Assembly: GCA_900550855.1 (NCBI GenBank)
Contig: URTQ01000053.1
Location: forward strand, 1 to 9,471
Reading direction: 5' to 3'
Source: an uncultured Eubacteriales bacterium
GTDB lineage: Bacteria; Bacillota; Clostridia; Christensenellales; CAG-917
Length of the DNA: 9,471 nucleotides
Within the stretch, counting starts at the first letter, position 1. Each line of letters starts with the position of its first letter. Of this stretch, positions 1 through 6,511 are shown piece by piece. The position numbers were made by a program, and so were the translations under genes. The notes beneath the pieces are model-generated. The model did no database searches. It was given only the letters and a program-made list of their open reading frames with translations, and was not told where the DNA came from.

Positions 1-118
1 GATCAGAGATGACGGTGTTTGACTACCATTTAAAATAGCACCATACTCAAACACTTTAAAATGCTTATAAATTTTAAAAAAAGTTTGACTACCATTTAAA
101 ATAGCACCATACTCAAAC
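1..118 (-). CRISPR. Type II-A CRISPR array, leader-proximal end (truncated by window edge)
   Basis: Two identical 36-bp repeats lie at 17-52 and 83-118, separated by a 30-bp spacer (53-82). Positions 1-16 are the end of a further spacer, so the array continues beyond the left edge. Read on the minus strand, the direction of the cas genes, each repeat begins GTTTGAGTATGGTGC and ends GGTAGTCAAAC. This follows the pattern of type II-A repeats such as that of Streptococcus pyogenes. The ends form a 6-bp inverted repeat (GTTTGA/TCAAAC). The orientation is also set by the leader between csn2 and the repeat at 83-118, and by the plus-strand tracrRNA whose anti-repeat pairs with the minus-strand repeat. 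The spacer at 53-82 is leader-proximal, hence the most recently acquired one. It is very AT-rich, with 3 G/C in 30. Confidence 0.97.
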
Positions 119-130
119 CTCAAATTTGAG
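119..130. promoter_or_regulatory. Leader-anchoring site at the leader-repeat junction
   Basis: A 12-bp perfect palindrome, CTCAAATTTGAG, abuts the first repeat. Read on the minus strand, the junction is ATTTGAG followed by GTTTGAG. The last leader heptamer and the first repeat heptamer are thus a near-identical tandem pair. ATTTGAG is the established leader-anchoring sequence of a group of type II-A loci and is needed for integration at the first repeat. Confidence 0.75.
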
Positions 131-153
131 CATTTTTGCGCACCAACGCAGGA

Positions 154-167
154 ATTTTAAATGGTAG
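154..167 (-). repeat. 14-nt inverted fragment of the CRISPR repeat (leader anti-repeat)
   Basis: The plus strand reads ATTTTAAATGGTAG, an exact inverted copy of positions 89-102 within the repeat at 83-118. In a leftward leader transcript this segment reads CUACCAUUUAAAAU, fully complementary to the middle of every crRNA repeat. It matches the core of the tracrRNA anti-repeat but lacks that element's two G substitutions. It could fold with the first repeat into a 14-bp hairpin with a loop of about 51 nt. Confidence 0.8.
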
Positions 168-180
168 AGGTGTTGTTTTT

Positions 181-209
181 ATAGTATCACTATTACGGCT
201 ATTGCGCAA
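181..209 (-). promoter_or_regulatory. Putative pre-crRNA promoter in the leader
   Basis: On the minus strand there is an extended -10, TG-A-TACTAT (TACTAT at 181-186), preceded at 17 bp by TTGCGC (204-209) as a weak -35. The -35 lies inside the end of csn2. Transcription would start near 174 and give about 55 nt of leader RNA before the first repeat. Read-through from the cas operon could also feed the array. The call rests on motif match alone. Confidence 0.5.
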
Positions 210-870
210 CAATCTCGCATAAGTCGTTGTCGATGATTAGCATCGGTTCGTTGTCTACTCTATCGCATTGTTTTCTTTCCAGCAGCAAAACCGAATACGG
301 CGCATACGCAAAGTGAGTCATCAACAAGGCATAATCTTTATCGTCGAGAAAGGATAACAAATTGACCAGCACGTACAGTTTTGTCCCTGCGAATCTCGAT
401 TGCGCGTCGAGGTAGTCAAGTATGTTTTCCGCAAAAGAATTTTTGTTGTCGATTGGCTTAACTTTCATTGTTTTAAGAAAATCTTGAACGCACAAGTCGG
501 CATCGTATTCGACTGCAATCGGCGAATCTACCGACAACATATCGCAAAACTCGCTCATACGCCCGCGAAGTTCGTAATACTTTTGCAAATACTCGTCGTC
601 TACGACAGACTTCATTTTGTCGTACAACCCTGAGATAATTTTCTTATCGCAAAGCGATAATCCGAAAAAATCAAACAAAATACAACCGTTTTTCTTAAAA
701 GAAAACGCTTTGTCGCCGTCGTCGATGATAAAACACCCGTCCTCGCCGTTTTGTTGCGCAACGAAATCGTTGCAATACCGAACGAATTTGTTTGCGTTCT
801 CGACGACGAGCACACCTACACCGTTGCCAATATCAAACGGTTTTGAGAAGTCGTAATGACATATTTTCAT
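199..870 (-). CDS. csn2: Csn2, type II-A spacer-acquisition protein
   Basis: This 223-residue protein has the length and character of the short Csn2 family. In characterised members Csn2 forms a calcium-dependent tetrameric ring that slides on double-stranded DNA ends and works with Cas1-Cas2 and Cas9 during spacer acquisition. The sequence shows family-like segments: an N-terminal strand region, VLVVENANKFVRYC (about residues 20-33), a central helical region, and a C-terminal core with KLYVLVNLLSFLDDKDYALL (about 165-184) followed by VLLLERK. These align by eye with the S. pyogenes [20 protein letters not shown] and VLFLEPRE segments. It is the last gene of the cas operon. Its ATG overlaps the cas2 TGA by 4 nt, and the CRISPR leader follows its stop. 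Its presence assigns the locus to subtype II-A. Confidence 0.9.
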   Translation of the reverse strand: MKICHYDFSKPFDIGNGVGVLVVENANKFVRYCNDFVAQQNGEDGCFIIDDGDKAFSFKKNGCILFDFFGLSLCDKKIISGLYDKMKSVVDDEYLQKYYELRGRMSEFCDMLSVDSPIAVEYDADLCVQDFLKTMKVKPIDNKNSFAENILDYLDAQSRFAGTKLYVLVNLLSFLDDKDYALLMTHFAYAPYSVLLLERKQCDRVDNEPMLIIDNDLCEIVAQ

Positions 871-1187
871 AAAACCACCAATCTGCTGTCGTTGTCGATA
901 ACGTTGCTTTTGATTTCGCCGACGATAAGTTCCATTCTTTCAAACTGTTTTTCGGTTACCGTTAGCATTTGCACGAGTCCGTGCTTTGCACAATGTTTTC
1001 TGACGTTTTCTTTTATCGCCTCGCCGACCGTATTGTTGAGCACGAGTTTGCTATACACGGATTCTTGCAACATAGCAAAACCGTTTTTAATCAAGAAAGT
1101 ATGAAATGCTCGATACTCTGCCCTATCTTTCGAGGTTTCGACCGGCAAATCGAAAAACACAAGTATTCTCATAAATCTATAACTCAT
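867..1187 (-). CDS. cas2: Cas2, CRISPR adaptation endonuclease-fold subunit
   Basis: This small protein (106 residues from the chosen start) has a ferredoxin-like fold. As a dimer it bridges two Cas1 dimers in the spacer-integration complex. It begins MSYRFMRILVFFDLPVET, closely matching S. pyogenes Cas2 (MSYRYMRMILMFDMP), with the conserved acidic residue at D13. Later segments ESVYSKLVLNN and LTVTEKQFERM are also typical. I chose the ATG at 1187 because of this match. It overlaps the last 11 nt of cas1 and has no good ribosome site of its own, which suggests translational coupling. An in-frame ATG 48 nt upstream would add a non-homologous extension; MRILVFF at 1172 is a second, less likely start. 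The csn2 start overlaps the cas2 stop by 4 nt. Confidence 0.92.
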   Translation of the reverse strand: MSYRFMRILVFFDLPVETSKDRAEYRAFHTFLIKNGFAMLQESVYSKLVLNNTVGEAIKENVRKHCAKHGLVQMLTVTEKQFERMELIVGEIKSNVIDNDSRLVVL

Positions 1188-2043
1188 AGAAACATATCTG
1201 CGACAAATCCTTTGTACAGAGCGCGGAAAACACACTTTTGCAATAAATTCCTATTGCATCCGAAACGGTGTATTCCTTGCCTGCTATTCTGATTTTTTGA
1301 TTCGTAACGTTTTGTAATTGTCTTTTTGCGTTTGTATCCAATTCTTCACCATCCATTTGGAAAACCATTCTGTCAACCAGCACTCTAAACGGTTCCATCA
1401 AATCGCAAGCAAAGTTGAACGGATTAAATTCGTTTCGATGAAACAAGCCTATCTGCGTACAATATCCGTCGGCGACGATAGCGCGGTTAAATGCGGACAA
1501 AATGATTGAATACCCATAATCTAACGCACTATTTATAGAGTTTTGCTTATTTCTTGAAAAAGACAAACCGAACAAAGCGTTGAAATACACTTTTGCGGAA
1601 TGACCTTCACGATTCGTCGCGTCGCAAGGTTGAAGTTGTTCGATATACGACGTCAATAGATTTGCCTGATCCAACCCGACGTCTTTCAAATGCTTGGCTT
1701 GTTGGTATATTTTGTTCGCAACGATTTCCGTCCACACGTCCGCACGTATCGCGTCGTCCCACTCTATTTGCGTTTTTATCTTTTTGCTTGCGTCGTGACT
1801 TCCGTTTAACGGCAAAAGTTGCGAGTGCGGATTGTGTTGCTCATCGCAAAACACCACGTTTACTTTGTTTTTGATAAGTTCGCAAACGAGCGCGGACGTA
1901 AGCGAAACGGCCGTAGACTCGATTATCAACGTGGATATTTCCGAAATATGTACTTTTTGAGTTTGTTCGTTTCTACACACGAGATAACCCATTTTGTATT
2001 CGAGTTTACTGTGTGTAGAAACGACCACCGTGCGCCAACTCAT
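1177..2043 (-). CDS. cas1: Cas1, CRISPR spacer integrase (type II)
   Basis: Cas1 is the integrase that, with Cas2, inserts new spacers at the leader end of the array. The 288-residue protein is full length for type II-A. The N-terminal beta domain starts SWRTVVVSTHSKLEYK, as in S. pyogenes Cas1 (GWRTVVVNTHSKLSYK). The catalytic domain contains the three metal ligands: E146 in NREGH, H202 in GLFHRNEFNPFNF and E217 in CDLMEPFRVLVD. DYGYSIILSAFNR (about 175-187) is also typical. The start codon overlaps the cas9 TGA by 4 nt (ATGA), and the end overlaps cas2. It should act with Cas2, Csn2 and probably Cas9, which selects PAM-flanked protospacers in II-A systems. Nothing appears damaged. Confidence 0.97.
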   Translation of the reverse strand: MSWRTVVVSTHSKLEYKMGYLVCRNEQTQKVHISEISTLIIESTAVSLTSALVCELIKNKVNVVFCDEQHNPHSQLLPLNGSHDASKKIKTQIEWDDAIRADVWTEIVANKIYQQAKHLKDVGLDQANLLTSYIEQLQPCDATNREGHSAKVYFNALFGLSFSRNKQNSINSALDYGYSIILSAFNRAIVADGYCTQIGLFHRNEFNPFNFACDLMEPFRVLVDRMVFQMDGEELDTNAKRQLQNVTNQKIRIAGKEYTVSDAIGIYCKSVFSALCTKDLSQICFYEL

Positions 2044-5000
2044 TGTCGATAATATGCCGTTAGATTCACGATATTCTTATAATATCCCGTCGGCGATTGC
2101 GTAATAAGCAAACACTCGCCGTTTTCCGACAACTTTTTGTTGCAAGTCAGTACACCGGCTCTTGATCCGCCGCCTATCAACGTAAGATTTGAAGACGTGC
2201 TGTTACATTGCATAAGATGCAAAATTTCCAACAGCAACGTGCACTGATTTTCAACCGACAATTCGCAGAATACATCCCATTTCTCATTGAGGAACTCGGC
2301 TTGTTTTTGCAGTGCGGAAAAGTTAATATAAGGATGAGACGTCAGTTTGTTCAAAAGTGCGTTATACAACGTTAGATTGCCTGTTTTGCTTATCTTGTCA
2401 TAAGTTTCGTCCACTGTGACGTCTTTGTTCTTTTTCCTCTTTTCGTTGTACGACACGATACGTTTGAGATATGCCGTCATCTCGGAATCCAAAACCATTT
2501 GATTTGCGTTGCAAATCGTCAACGAATCGTTTGTCTTTCCCCTCAACCAAACGTATGCGCCGTTGAGTTTCAACAACGAATTGATTTTGATTTTTTCTAT
2601 CAATACTTGCGGTTGTTCGAGTCCGACCGTGTTTTCAAGGTAGTCAAACACCTTATTCTTTCCGAGCAAATCGACGTAAACGGGTATCGCTTCGATAGAC
2701 AACAGCGTTTTGCCTTTCTTGCCGACGCTTCGCACAAGAGAAAAATATGCGGTTGTGGCGTTGTCGTAACCGCCGTAATCTGCGGTATTTTCGAGCGGGC
2801 AATTCCGTTTAAGCGGAATCAGTTTGTCGTTTGCGCCTTTCGTTTTTACGGTTGCGTCAAACAGTTTGCCTTCCCCTTCCGACGTAAAACGAACCACTTT
2901 GCATATATTTCTGTTGGCAACGGACACGACTTTTTGCTTGTACGACGGATTCCACGCGTTCTTGATATTTTCTTCAAACAAACGATTCATATTGTAACTG
3001 TCAGCATTGTTGTTTTTGAAGAAAATCGCTGCGTTGCGATTGAATTTCGTATAGTACACGTTTCCGACAACGACGTTCAAATAAGCGTCTTTTGCGTGAT
3101 GTAAGTCATTGATTTCTCTGACTTTGACGAGTACGGGGCGATTTTTGTTGATTCTGTTCTTAAAATCAACGACATTGCTCGCCTTCGAATACACGACGTC
3201 GGCATTCGGATACATTCGTTTCAGTATTTGAGCAACCGCTTTTGTGCTTTGGCGAATTTCGACGAGTTGACGATTGATAAAATCCGCAAGTTCGTCTACG
3301 CAGAGCGGCGTGGATCTCGTCAATCTCTTGAACTTTTCGTCACTTATAAACTGTTTGTTGTGCCAAACCGTCCAAATAGGCAACATTTTCTCGCGAATTT
3401 CGTACGCAACGGGATAGCCGTCGCCTTTTGCCGCGTTTGCCGTTTTGTAGCAAAGCACTTTGTTATTTATTATGCTATCGTCCTTTATCTTCGATTGCGG
3501 ATAAATATGGTCTATGTCGCAAACGTTGGTGTTGAACACTTCCTCGATGCTTATAGGTCTGCCCGTATATGCGCATCTGCCCATTTGGATATAGTATAAA
3601 TACAGTTTGTCGCTGAGCAGTTTTGTGTCTTCAACGTTTTCCAACGCGTCGATAAACTCTTGCGTCACCCATTGCTGAACGTCCGTTTTGCACGCCTTAT
3701 ACAATTCGAGCAACTGCTCTTTTCTCGACTTCGTGCGCACGCCCTTTTTGCTCTTATCCTCGCCGCGCGCCATCTCGATAAAGATTCGAGAAGGTGCGCA
3801 ACGTTGCACTTTTTCGATTTCTTTTGCAAGGCAAACCGTACGCCAGATCGCACGCTTGACGGACGGCGAGCAATACAAATCCTCTATCGTTTTGTAAGTG
3901 ACCTTTTTGTCGCCCGCATATTGATCGTTGAATCTGTTTACGGAAGATTCAAATCCAAACTTCGAGGACATCAATTCCATCAGATTGCAACCCGTTTCGC
4001 GCATCGCTTGAATAATCGTCAATATTTCGCCGTTCTCGTCGACCGTCGTTATCTCGTTTCCGTCCAAAAACTCTTTCGACAGTCTTCCCCATCCGCTGCA
4101 ATTCAAGCCTTTCAACTGCTTTGTCGTCGCTTCGTCAAACTTAAACTCGCGTCTTGCACGCTCTGCTGCGTCCGACTTGTTTCCCATTACCGTGAACCAT
4201 CTTACGATCGTTTCGCACTGCTCTCGATTGAAATTATCGCCGAACAGCCGCTTGAAAAATCTCAACGTGGAAAAACCGCTCTTGATTTCACCGTCGATAC
4301 CCGCAAAATTCTCTTTTGCCTTTTCGCTTTGTTCTATAAGTCCAGCCTTTGCCAAAACGTCTGCGATAACTTTCAGCGTTATTTTTCTGTTGTTGTTTTT
4401 AGCATATTCGACGATAGCCTCTCTCGCCTGCTTGTCGAGTCTGCGCCCCTTGAACGTCACGTTGTTGAGTTCGTTCAAGAACGCAAATTCGCTGTACAGA
4501 AGCGACTGTTTGGGAAGCACGTCCTCACCGACGAGATAGGTACATTTGCTCGTCATTCGCTTGATAAACTCGTCTTCGGACGCTTGTTTATCGACAACTT
4601 TGTCGAAATTCCAAGGCGTAATTTTGACGTTTCCCGTGCCGTCGTATTTTTTTACCCACGCAAACCCCTTATCCGTATGCGCAGTATTCAGCGGTCCGAC
4701 GTAATAAGGTATCCTGAACGTCAAAAGCGAACATATCTTTTCTTTTACGCTCATACCGTCGCTTACGTCGTTTAAGAACGGGAAATTGTCGCTTGCGTTA
4801 TTTAAGATTCGTTCCAACTCGGCAAGCTGAACTTGATACGGTATGACCCCGTTTGCATTCGAGCGTTGTTTTTGAAGGAACGTGCCTTCGTTCATACGTT
4901 TTAGAATTTCCTCGTCAGTAACGAACGACCTCAAATACTTGTAGAAATCGTCTTTTGAAACGTGGCAAAACGAGCGATTTCTATCCTTGCCGACGTACGC

Positions 5001-6068
5001 GGCATAGTTGTTGACGTTTTTGCAGAGTCTAAACACCTCGCGATATTTTTCTTGTCCGAAGTTTTCTTTGACGTAGGTTTTGAGCAATTCCAAATCGGCG
5101 GCGTGCGTATCGTATTTTTCGCACATCGCTTCGGACAAATATTTGTGATTTTTCAGTATTTGCGACAAAACCGCCCAGTCGTAAATTGCTTTTGCCTCGC
5201 AAATCAATGCGTATTCGTCCTCGCCGAAAGCGTCTTTCAACTTTTCTATTTCAAAGCCTGCGTCGTCGAAACAGAAATTCTTTATTTGCGGTTCTTCTTC
5301 GCCGAACAGGTTTTTGACGTTAACCTGCAACCCGACGATTGCTTTAATTATCGCTACGCACGTTTTGTCGTTTTCCGTTTCGAACAGAAGTTTAAGCCGC
5401 CTTTCTTTGTCGCTTTTGGCGGATTTGCCGTCGCATAGCACTTTCAGCGCGTCGTCGACGTTTGCAAGCGACAACGTCTTTGCGTTTTCGTCTATACTTG
5501 TCAAAATCTCGTTTATCTCGGAAAACGCGGTGAGAACGACGTCTTTGTTTCCCACGCTGAATTGCTGACCTTCGAACAGGAAATGTCCTCTGTTTTTGAT
5601 AATGTGTGCAACCGCAAGATACAAAAGGCGTACGTCTTTTATCTCTTTTGCCTTTTGCTCGTTCAAAAACGCCGCTCTTAAATGATAAATCGTCGGATAT
5701 TTTTTGAAATATTCTTTATCGCCGAACGCCTCGTCGTGAAACAAACAATCTCTGTACGCAACGCCGTCGTTTTTGTCTTTTACGTTGTATTTGCTGTTGT
5801 TCAGCCTCTCGAAAAAGCAAAAATCCGCCTTTGCAATCTCTTGCGCAAACAATTCTTGCAACAAATTGATTCTCTGACGTCTGCGCGCCGTGCGTCTGCG
5901 AGAAGTTCTGCTCGCACGTCGCGTTTCTGAAGTTTTTGCTTCGTCGAAAAGATACACGCCCCAGAAATCCTGTCCGCGAGTTTTCAACAAATTATACTCG
6001 GCATCCGTAGTTGCCCAACCTATCGAGTCTGTGCCTATATCGAAACCGATATAATATTTTTTGTCCAT
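2040..6068 (-). CDS. cas9: Cas9, type II-A RNA-guided DNA endonuclease
   Basis: The chosen start gives 1342 residues, close to S. pyogenes Cas9 (1368). RuvC-I is YYIGFDIGTDSIGW with D10. An Arg-rich bridge helix follows at about 50-68. The large helical recognition lobe precedes RuvC-II (IFIEMARGEDK, E765). The HNH domain has DIDHIYPQSKIKDDS with H854, and RuvC-III has HHAKDAYLNVVVG with H991 and D994. All catalytic residues are present, so it should cut both strands of crRNA-matched DNA. The C-terminal PAM-interacting region ends LLITQSPTGYYKNIVNL, resembling the S. pyogenes end LIHQSITGLYETRIDL, but the RKR PAM-contact triplet is not conserved (SRAG instead). I chose the ATG at 6068 because MDKKYYIG matches the family and AAGGAG lies 10 nt upstream; an in-frame ATG at 6089 would place that ribosome site inside the coding region. 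It is the first gene of the cas operon. Confidence 0.98.
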   Translation of the reverse strand: MDKKYYIGFDIGTDSIGWATTDAEYNLLKTRGQDFWGVYLFDEAKTSETRRASRTSRRRTARRRQRINLLQELFAQEIAKADFCFFERLNNSKYNVKDKNDGVAYRDCLFHDEAFGDKEYFKKYPTIYHLRAAFLNEQKAKEIKDVRLLYLAVAHIIKNRGHFLFEGQQFSVGNKDVVLTAFSEINEILTSIDENAKTLSLANVDDALKVLCDGKSAKSDKERRLKLLFETENDKTCVAIIKAIVGLQVNVKNLFGEEEPQIKNFCFDDAGFEIEKLKDAFGEDEYALICEAKAIYDWAVLSQILKNHKYLSEAMCEKYDTHAADLELLKTYVKENFGQEKYREVFRLCKNVNNYAAYVGKDRNRSFCHVSKDDFYKYLRSFVTDEEILKRMNEGTFLQKQRSNANGVIPYQVQLAELERILNNASDNFPFLNDVSDGMSVKEKICSLLTFRIPYYVGPLNTAHTDKGFAWVKKYDGTGNVKITPWNFDKVVDKQASEDEFIKRMTSKCTYLVGEDVLPKQSLLYSEFAFLNELNNVTFKGRRLDKQAREAIVEYAKNNNRKITLKVIADVLAKAGLIEQSEKAKENFAGIDGEIKSGFSTLRFFKRLFGDNFNREQCETIVRWFTVMGNKSDAAERARREFKFDEATTKQLKGLNCSGWGRLSKEFLDGNEITTVDENGEILTIIQAMRETGCNLMELMSSKFGFESSVNRFNDQYAGDKKVTYKTIEDLYCSPSVKRAIWRTVCLAKEIEKVQRCAPSRIFIEMARGEDKSKKGVRTKSRKEQLLELYKACKTDVQQWVTQEFIDALENVEDTKLLSDKLYLYYIQMGRCAYTGRPISIEEVFNTNVCDIDHIYPQSKIKDDSIINNKVLCYKTANAAKGDGYPVAYEIREKMLPIWTVWHNKQFISDEKFKRLTRSTPLCVDELADFINRQLVEIRQSTKAVAQILKRMYPNADVVYSKASNVVDFKNRINKNRPVLVKVREINDLHHAKDAYLNVVVGNVYYTKFNRNAAIFFKNNNADSYNMNRLFEENIKNAWNPSYKQKVVSVANRNICKVVRFTSEGEGKLFDATVKTKGANDKLIPLKRNCPLENTADYGGYDNATTAYFSLVRSVGKKGKTLLSIEAIPVYVDLLGKNKVFDYLENTVGLEQPQVLIEKIKINSLLKLNGAYVWLRGKTNDSLTICNANQMVLDSEMTAYLKRIVSYNEKRKKNKDVTVDETYDKISKTGNLTLYNALLNKLTSHPYINFSALQKQAEFLNEKWDVFCELSVENQCTLLLEILHLMQCNSTSSNLTLIGGGSRAGVLTCNKKLSENGECLLITQSPTGYYKNIVNLTAYYRQ

Positions 6069-6071
6069 ATC

Positions 6072-6099
6072 TTGACATCTCCTTATCATATGCTATAAT
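6072..6099 (+). promoter_or_regulatory. tracrRNA promoter
   Basis: A perfect TTGACA (6072-6077) is followed after 16 bp by a perfect TATAAT (6094-6099), with a TG extension (TGCTATAAT). Transcription should start near 6106, shortly before the anti-repeat. This is the best promoter in the window, consistent with abundant constitutive tracrRNA. It overlaps the cas9 translation-initiation region on the other strand. Confidence 0.88.
6079..6084 (-). promoter_or_regulatory. cas9 ribosome binding site
   Basis: AAGGAG on the minus strand sits 10 nt before the ATG at 6068 and decides that start over the upstream in-frame ATG at 6089. The tracrRNA -35 box (6072-6077) lies in the gap between this site and the cas9 start codon, so the two genes share these bases. 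Confidence 0.85.
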
Positions 6100-6105
6100 A
6101 GGGGT

Positions 6106-6224
6106 ACTCAAATGATTGACTACCATTTGAAGTAGCACCATTAGTTCAAATAAAATTTTTTCAAACCGCCGGTTATCCGGTTCGCACGTTGTGCGAAAAT
6201 CAAAACTCGCTCTGCGAGTTTTTT
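6106..6224 (+). ncRNA. tracrRNA
   Basis: The RNA is about 119 nt and pairs with the crRNA repeat; the duplex is the RNase III substrate and the Cas9 scaffold. The upper anti-repeat stem (6118-6140) gives 23 continuous pairs with the repeat, including two G-U wobbles. A small internal bulge follows, then TTCAAAT (6146-6152), which pairs with the repeat's 5' GTTTGA. Next comes an A/U-rich stretch, then a nexus-like hairpin CCGG-TTAT-CCGG (6169-6180; AACCG/CGGTT at 6164-6182 is an alternative). A 7-bp hairpin TTCGCAC/GTGCGAA (6181-6197) and the terminator hairpin follow. This is the order of parts in the S. pyogenes tracrRNA. It is divergent from cas9 and only 37 nt from the cas9 start codon. 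Ends are predicted from the promoter and terminator. Confidence 0.92.
6202..6224 (+). terminator. Intrinsic terminator of the tracrRNA (possibly bidirectional)
   Basis: A perfect 9-bp stem, AAAACTCGC (6202-6210) and GCGAGTTTT (6214-6222), closes a 3-nt loop and runs into a T tract (6219-6224). Read from the other strand, the same stem is followed by GATTTT. It could therefore also slow or stop transcription coming from the minus-strand promoter at 6248-6276. Confidence 0.9.
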
Positions 6225-6247
6225 GTTTATATTAAGTCAATACACAA

Positions 6248-6276
6248 ATTATAACATCAACCTCGAACATATTCAA
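6248..6276 (-). promoter_or_regulatory. Strong leftward promoter, candidate cas9 operon promoter
   Basis: On the minus strand TTGAAT (6271-6276) is followed after exactly 17 bp by TATAAT (6248-6253) with a TG extension (TGTTATAAT). The start would be near 6241, giving a cas9 5' leader of about 173 nt. I see no comparably good promoter nearer cas9. The resulting leader RNA would be antisense to the entire tracrRNA and would meet the back of the tracrRNA terminator hairpin after about 20 nt. Confidence 0.65.
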
Positions 6277-6374
6277 GACTGCATTTTGCGCCGCTCTGCA
6301 AAACTTTCGACGATTCACAAGCGTTTCTAAGCCGATTTTCCTTATGATTGACATATTCAAATGCGCAATCGCAC

Positions 6375-6431
6375 ATATGACCACTTCAGCACAGTAAAAT
6401 AAACTAATCTAATATACCGAAGCGGTCATAT
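6375..6431. repeat. Long imperfect inverted repeat (13-bp arms)
   Basis: The arm ATATGACCACTTC (6375-6387) is the reverse complement of GAAGCGGTCATAT (6419-6431) except at one base. The arms flank a 31-nt A/T-rich centre. The loop is too long and there is no T tract, so an ordinary intrinsic terminator is unlikely. It could be a protein-binding site, a structured 3' end of the peptidase operon mRNA, or the remnant of a small element. Confidence 0.7.
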
Positions 6432-6511
6432 CGCTACGCGCTCTAACGGTGCAGCAAATATGAGACTTTCACGCTTTCAATTACACATATTGCATTTTCA
6501 ATAAACACAAT

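Larger units (their letters stand above)
119..198 (-). promoter_or_regulatory. CRISPR leader between csn2 and the array
   Basis: This 80-bp segment lies between the csn2 stop and the first repeat. On the minus strand it starts with an extended -10 element, then carries a 14-nt anti-repeat (154-167) and a short TGCG/CGCA stem (137-150). It ends in ATTTGAG directly against the first repeat. ATTTGAG is a known leader end of one group of type II-A systems, where it directs Cas1-Cas2 to insert new spacers at the first repeat. The leader should therefore serve both as promoter region for the pre-crRNA and as the adaptation signal. Confidence 0.85.
6225..6511. other. Intergenic region between the tracrRNA and the metallopeptidase gene
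   Basis: These 287 bases hold no open reading frame that I can support. They contain the leftward promoter at 6248-6276 and the inverted repeat at 6375-6431. I see no clear intrinsic terminator for the minus-strand peptidase operon that ends at 6512, so that operon's transcripts might continue toward cas9. No tRNA or known small RNA is recognisable. Confidence 0.6.

Noticed and set aside
53..82. Self-targeting by the complete spacer
   Set aside because: I saw no match of useful length elsewhere in the window. The spacer is so AT-rich that short matches mean little.
1..118. Array transcribed on the plus strand
   Set aside because: The leader with ATTTGAG lies on the csn2 side, the cas genes read leftward, and the tracrRNA anti-repeat pairs only with the minus-strand repeat transcript.
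1188..1235. Upstream ATG at 1235 as the cas2 start
   Set aside because: It would add 16 residues absent from Cas2 proteins and overlap cas1 by 59 nt. MSYRFMR at 1187 matches the family start.
3660..4775. Long plus-strand open frame of 371 codons opposite cas9
   Set aside because: It is wholly antisense to an intact cas9, has arginine/phenylalanine-rich unstructured composition and no recognisable motif. It is a shadow of the coding strand.
6069..6089. Upstream ATG at 6089 as the cas9 start
   Set aside because: The added residues MIRRCQD have no family counterpart, and the AAGGAG ribosome site lies within them. MDKKYYIG at 6068 matches Cas9 N-termini.
6344..6352. Second anti-repeat fragment, ATGATTGAC, matching the tracrRNA 5' region
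   Set aside because: Only 9 nt match, and the repeat core does not follow. This is within chance for AT-rich DNA.
6348..6379. Plus-strand promoter starting with TTGACA at 6348-6353
   Set aside because: No acceptable -10 box lies 15 to 19 bp downstream, and nothing recognisable would be transcribed other than antisense to the peptidase gene end.
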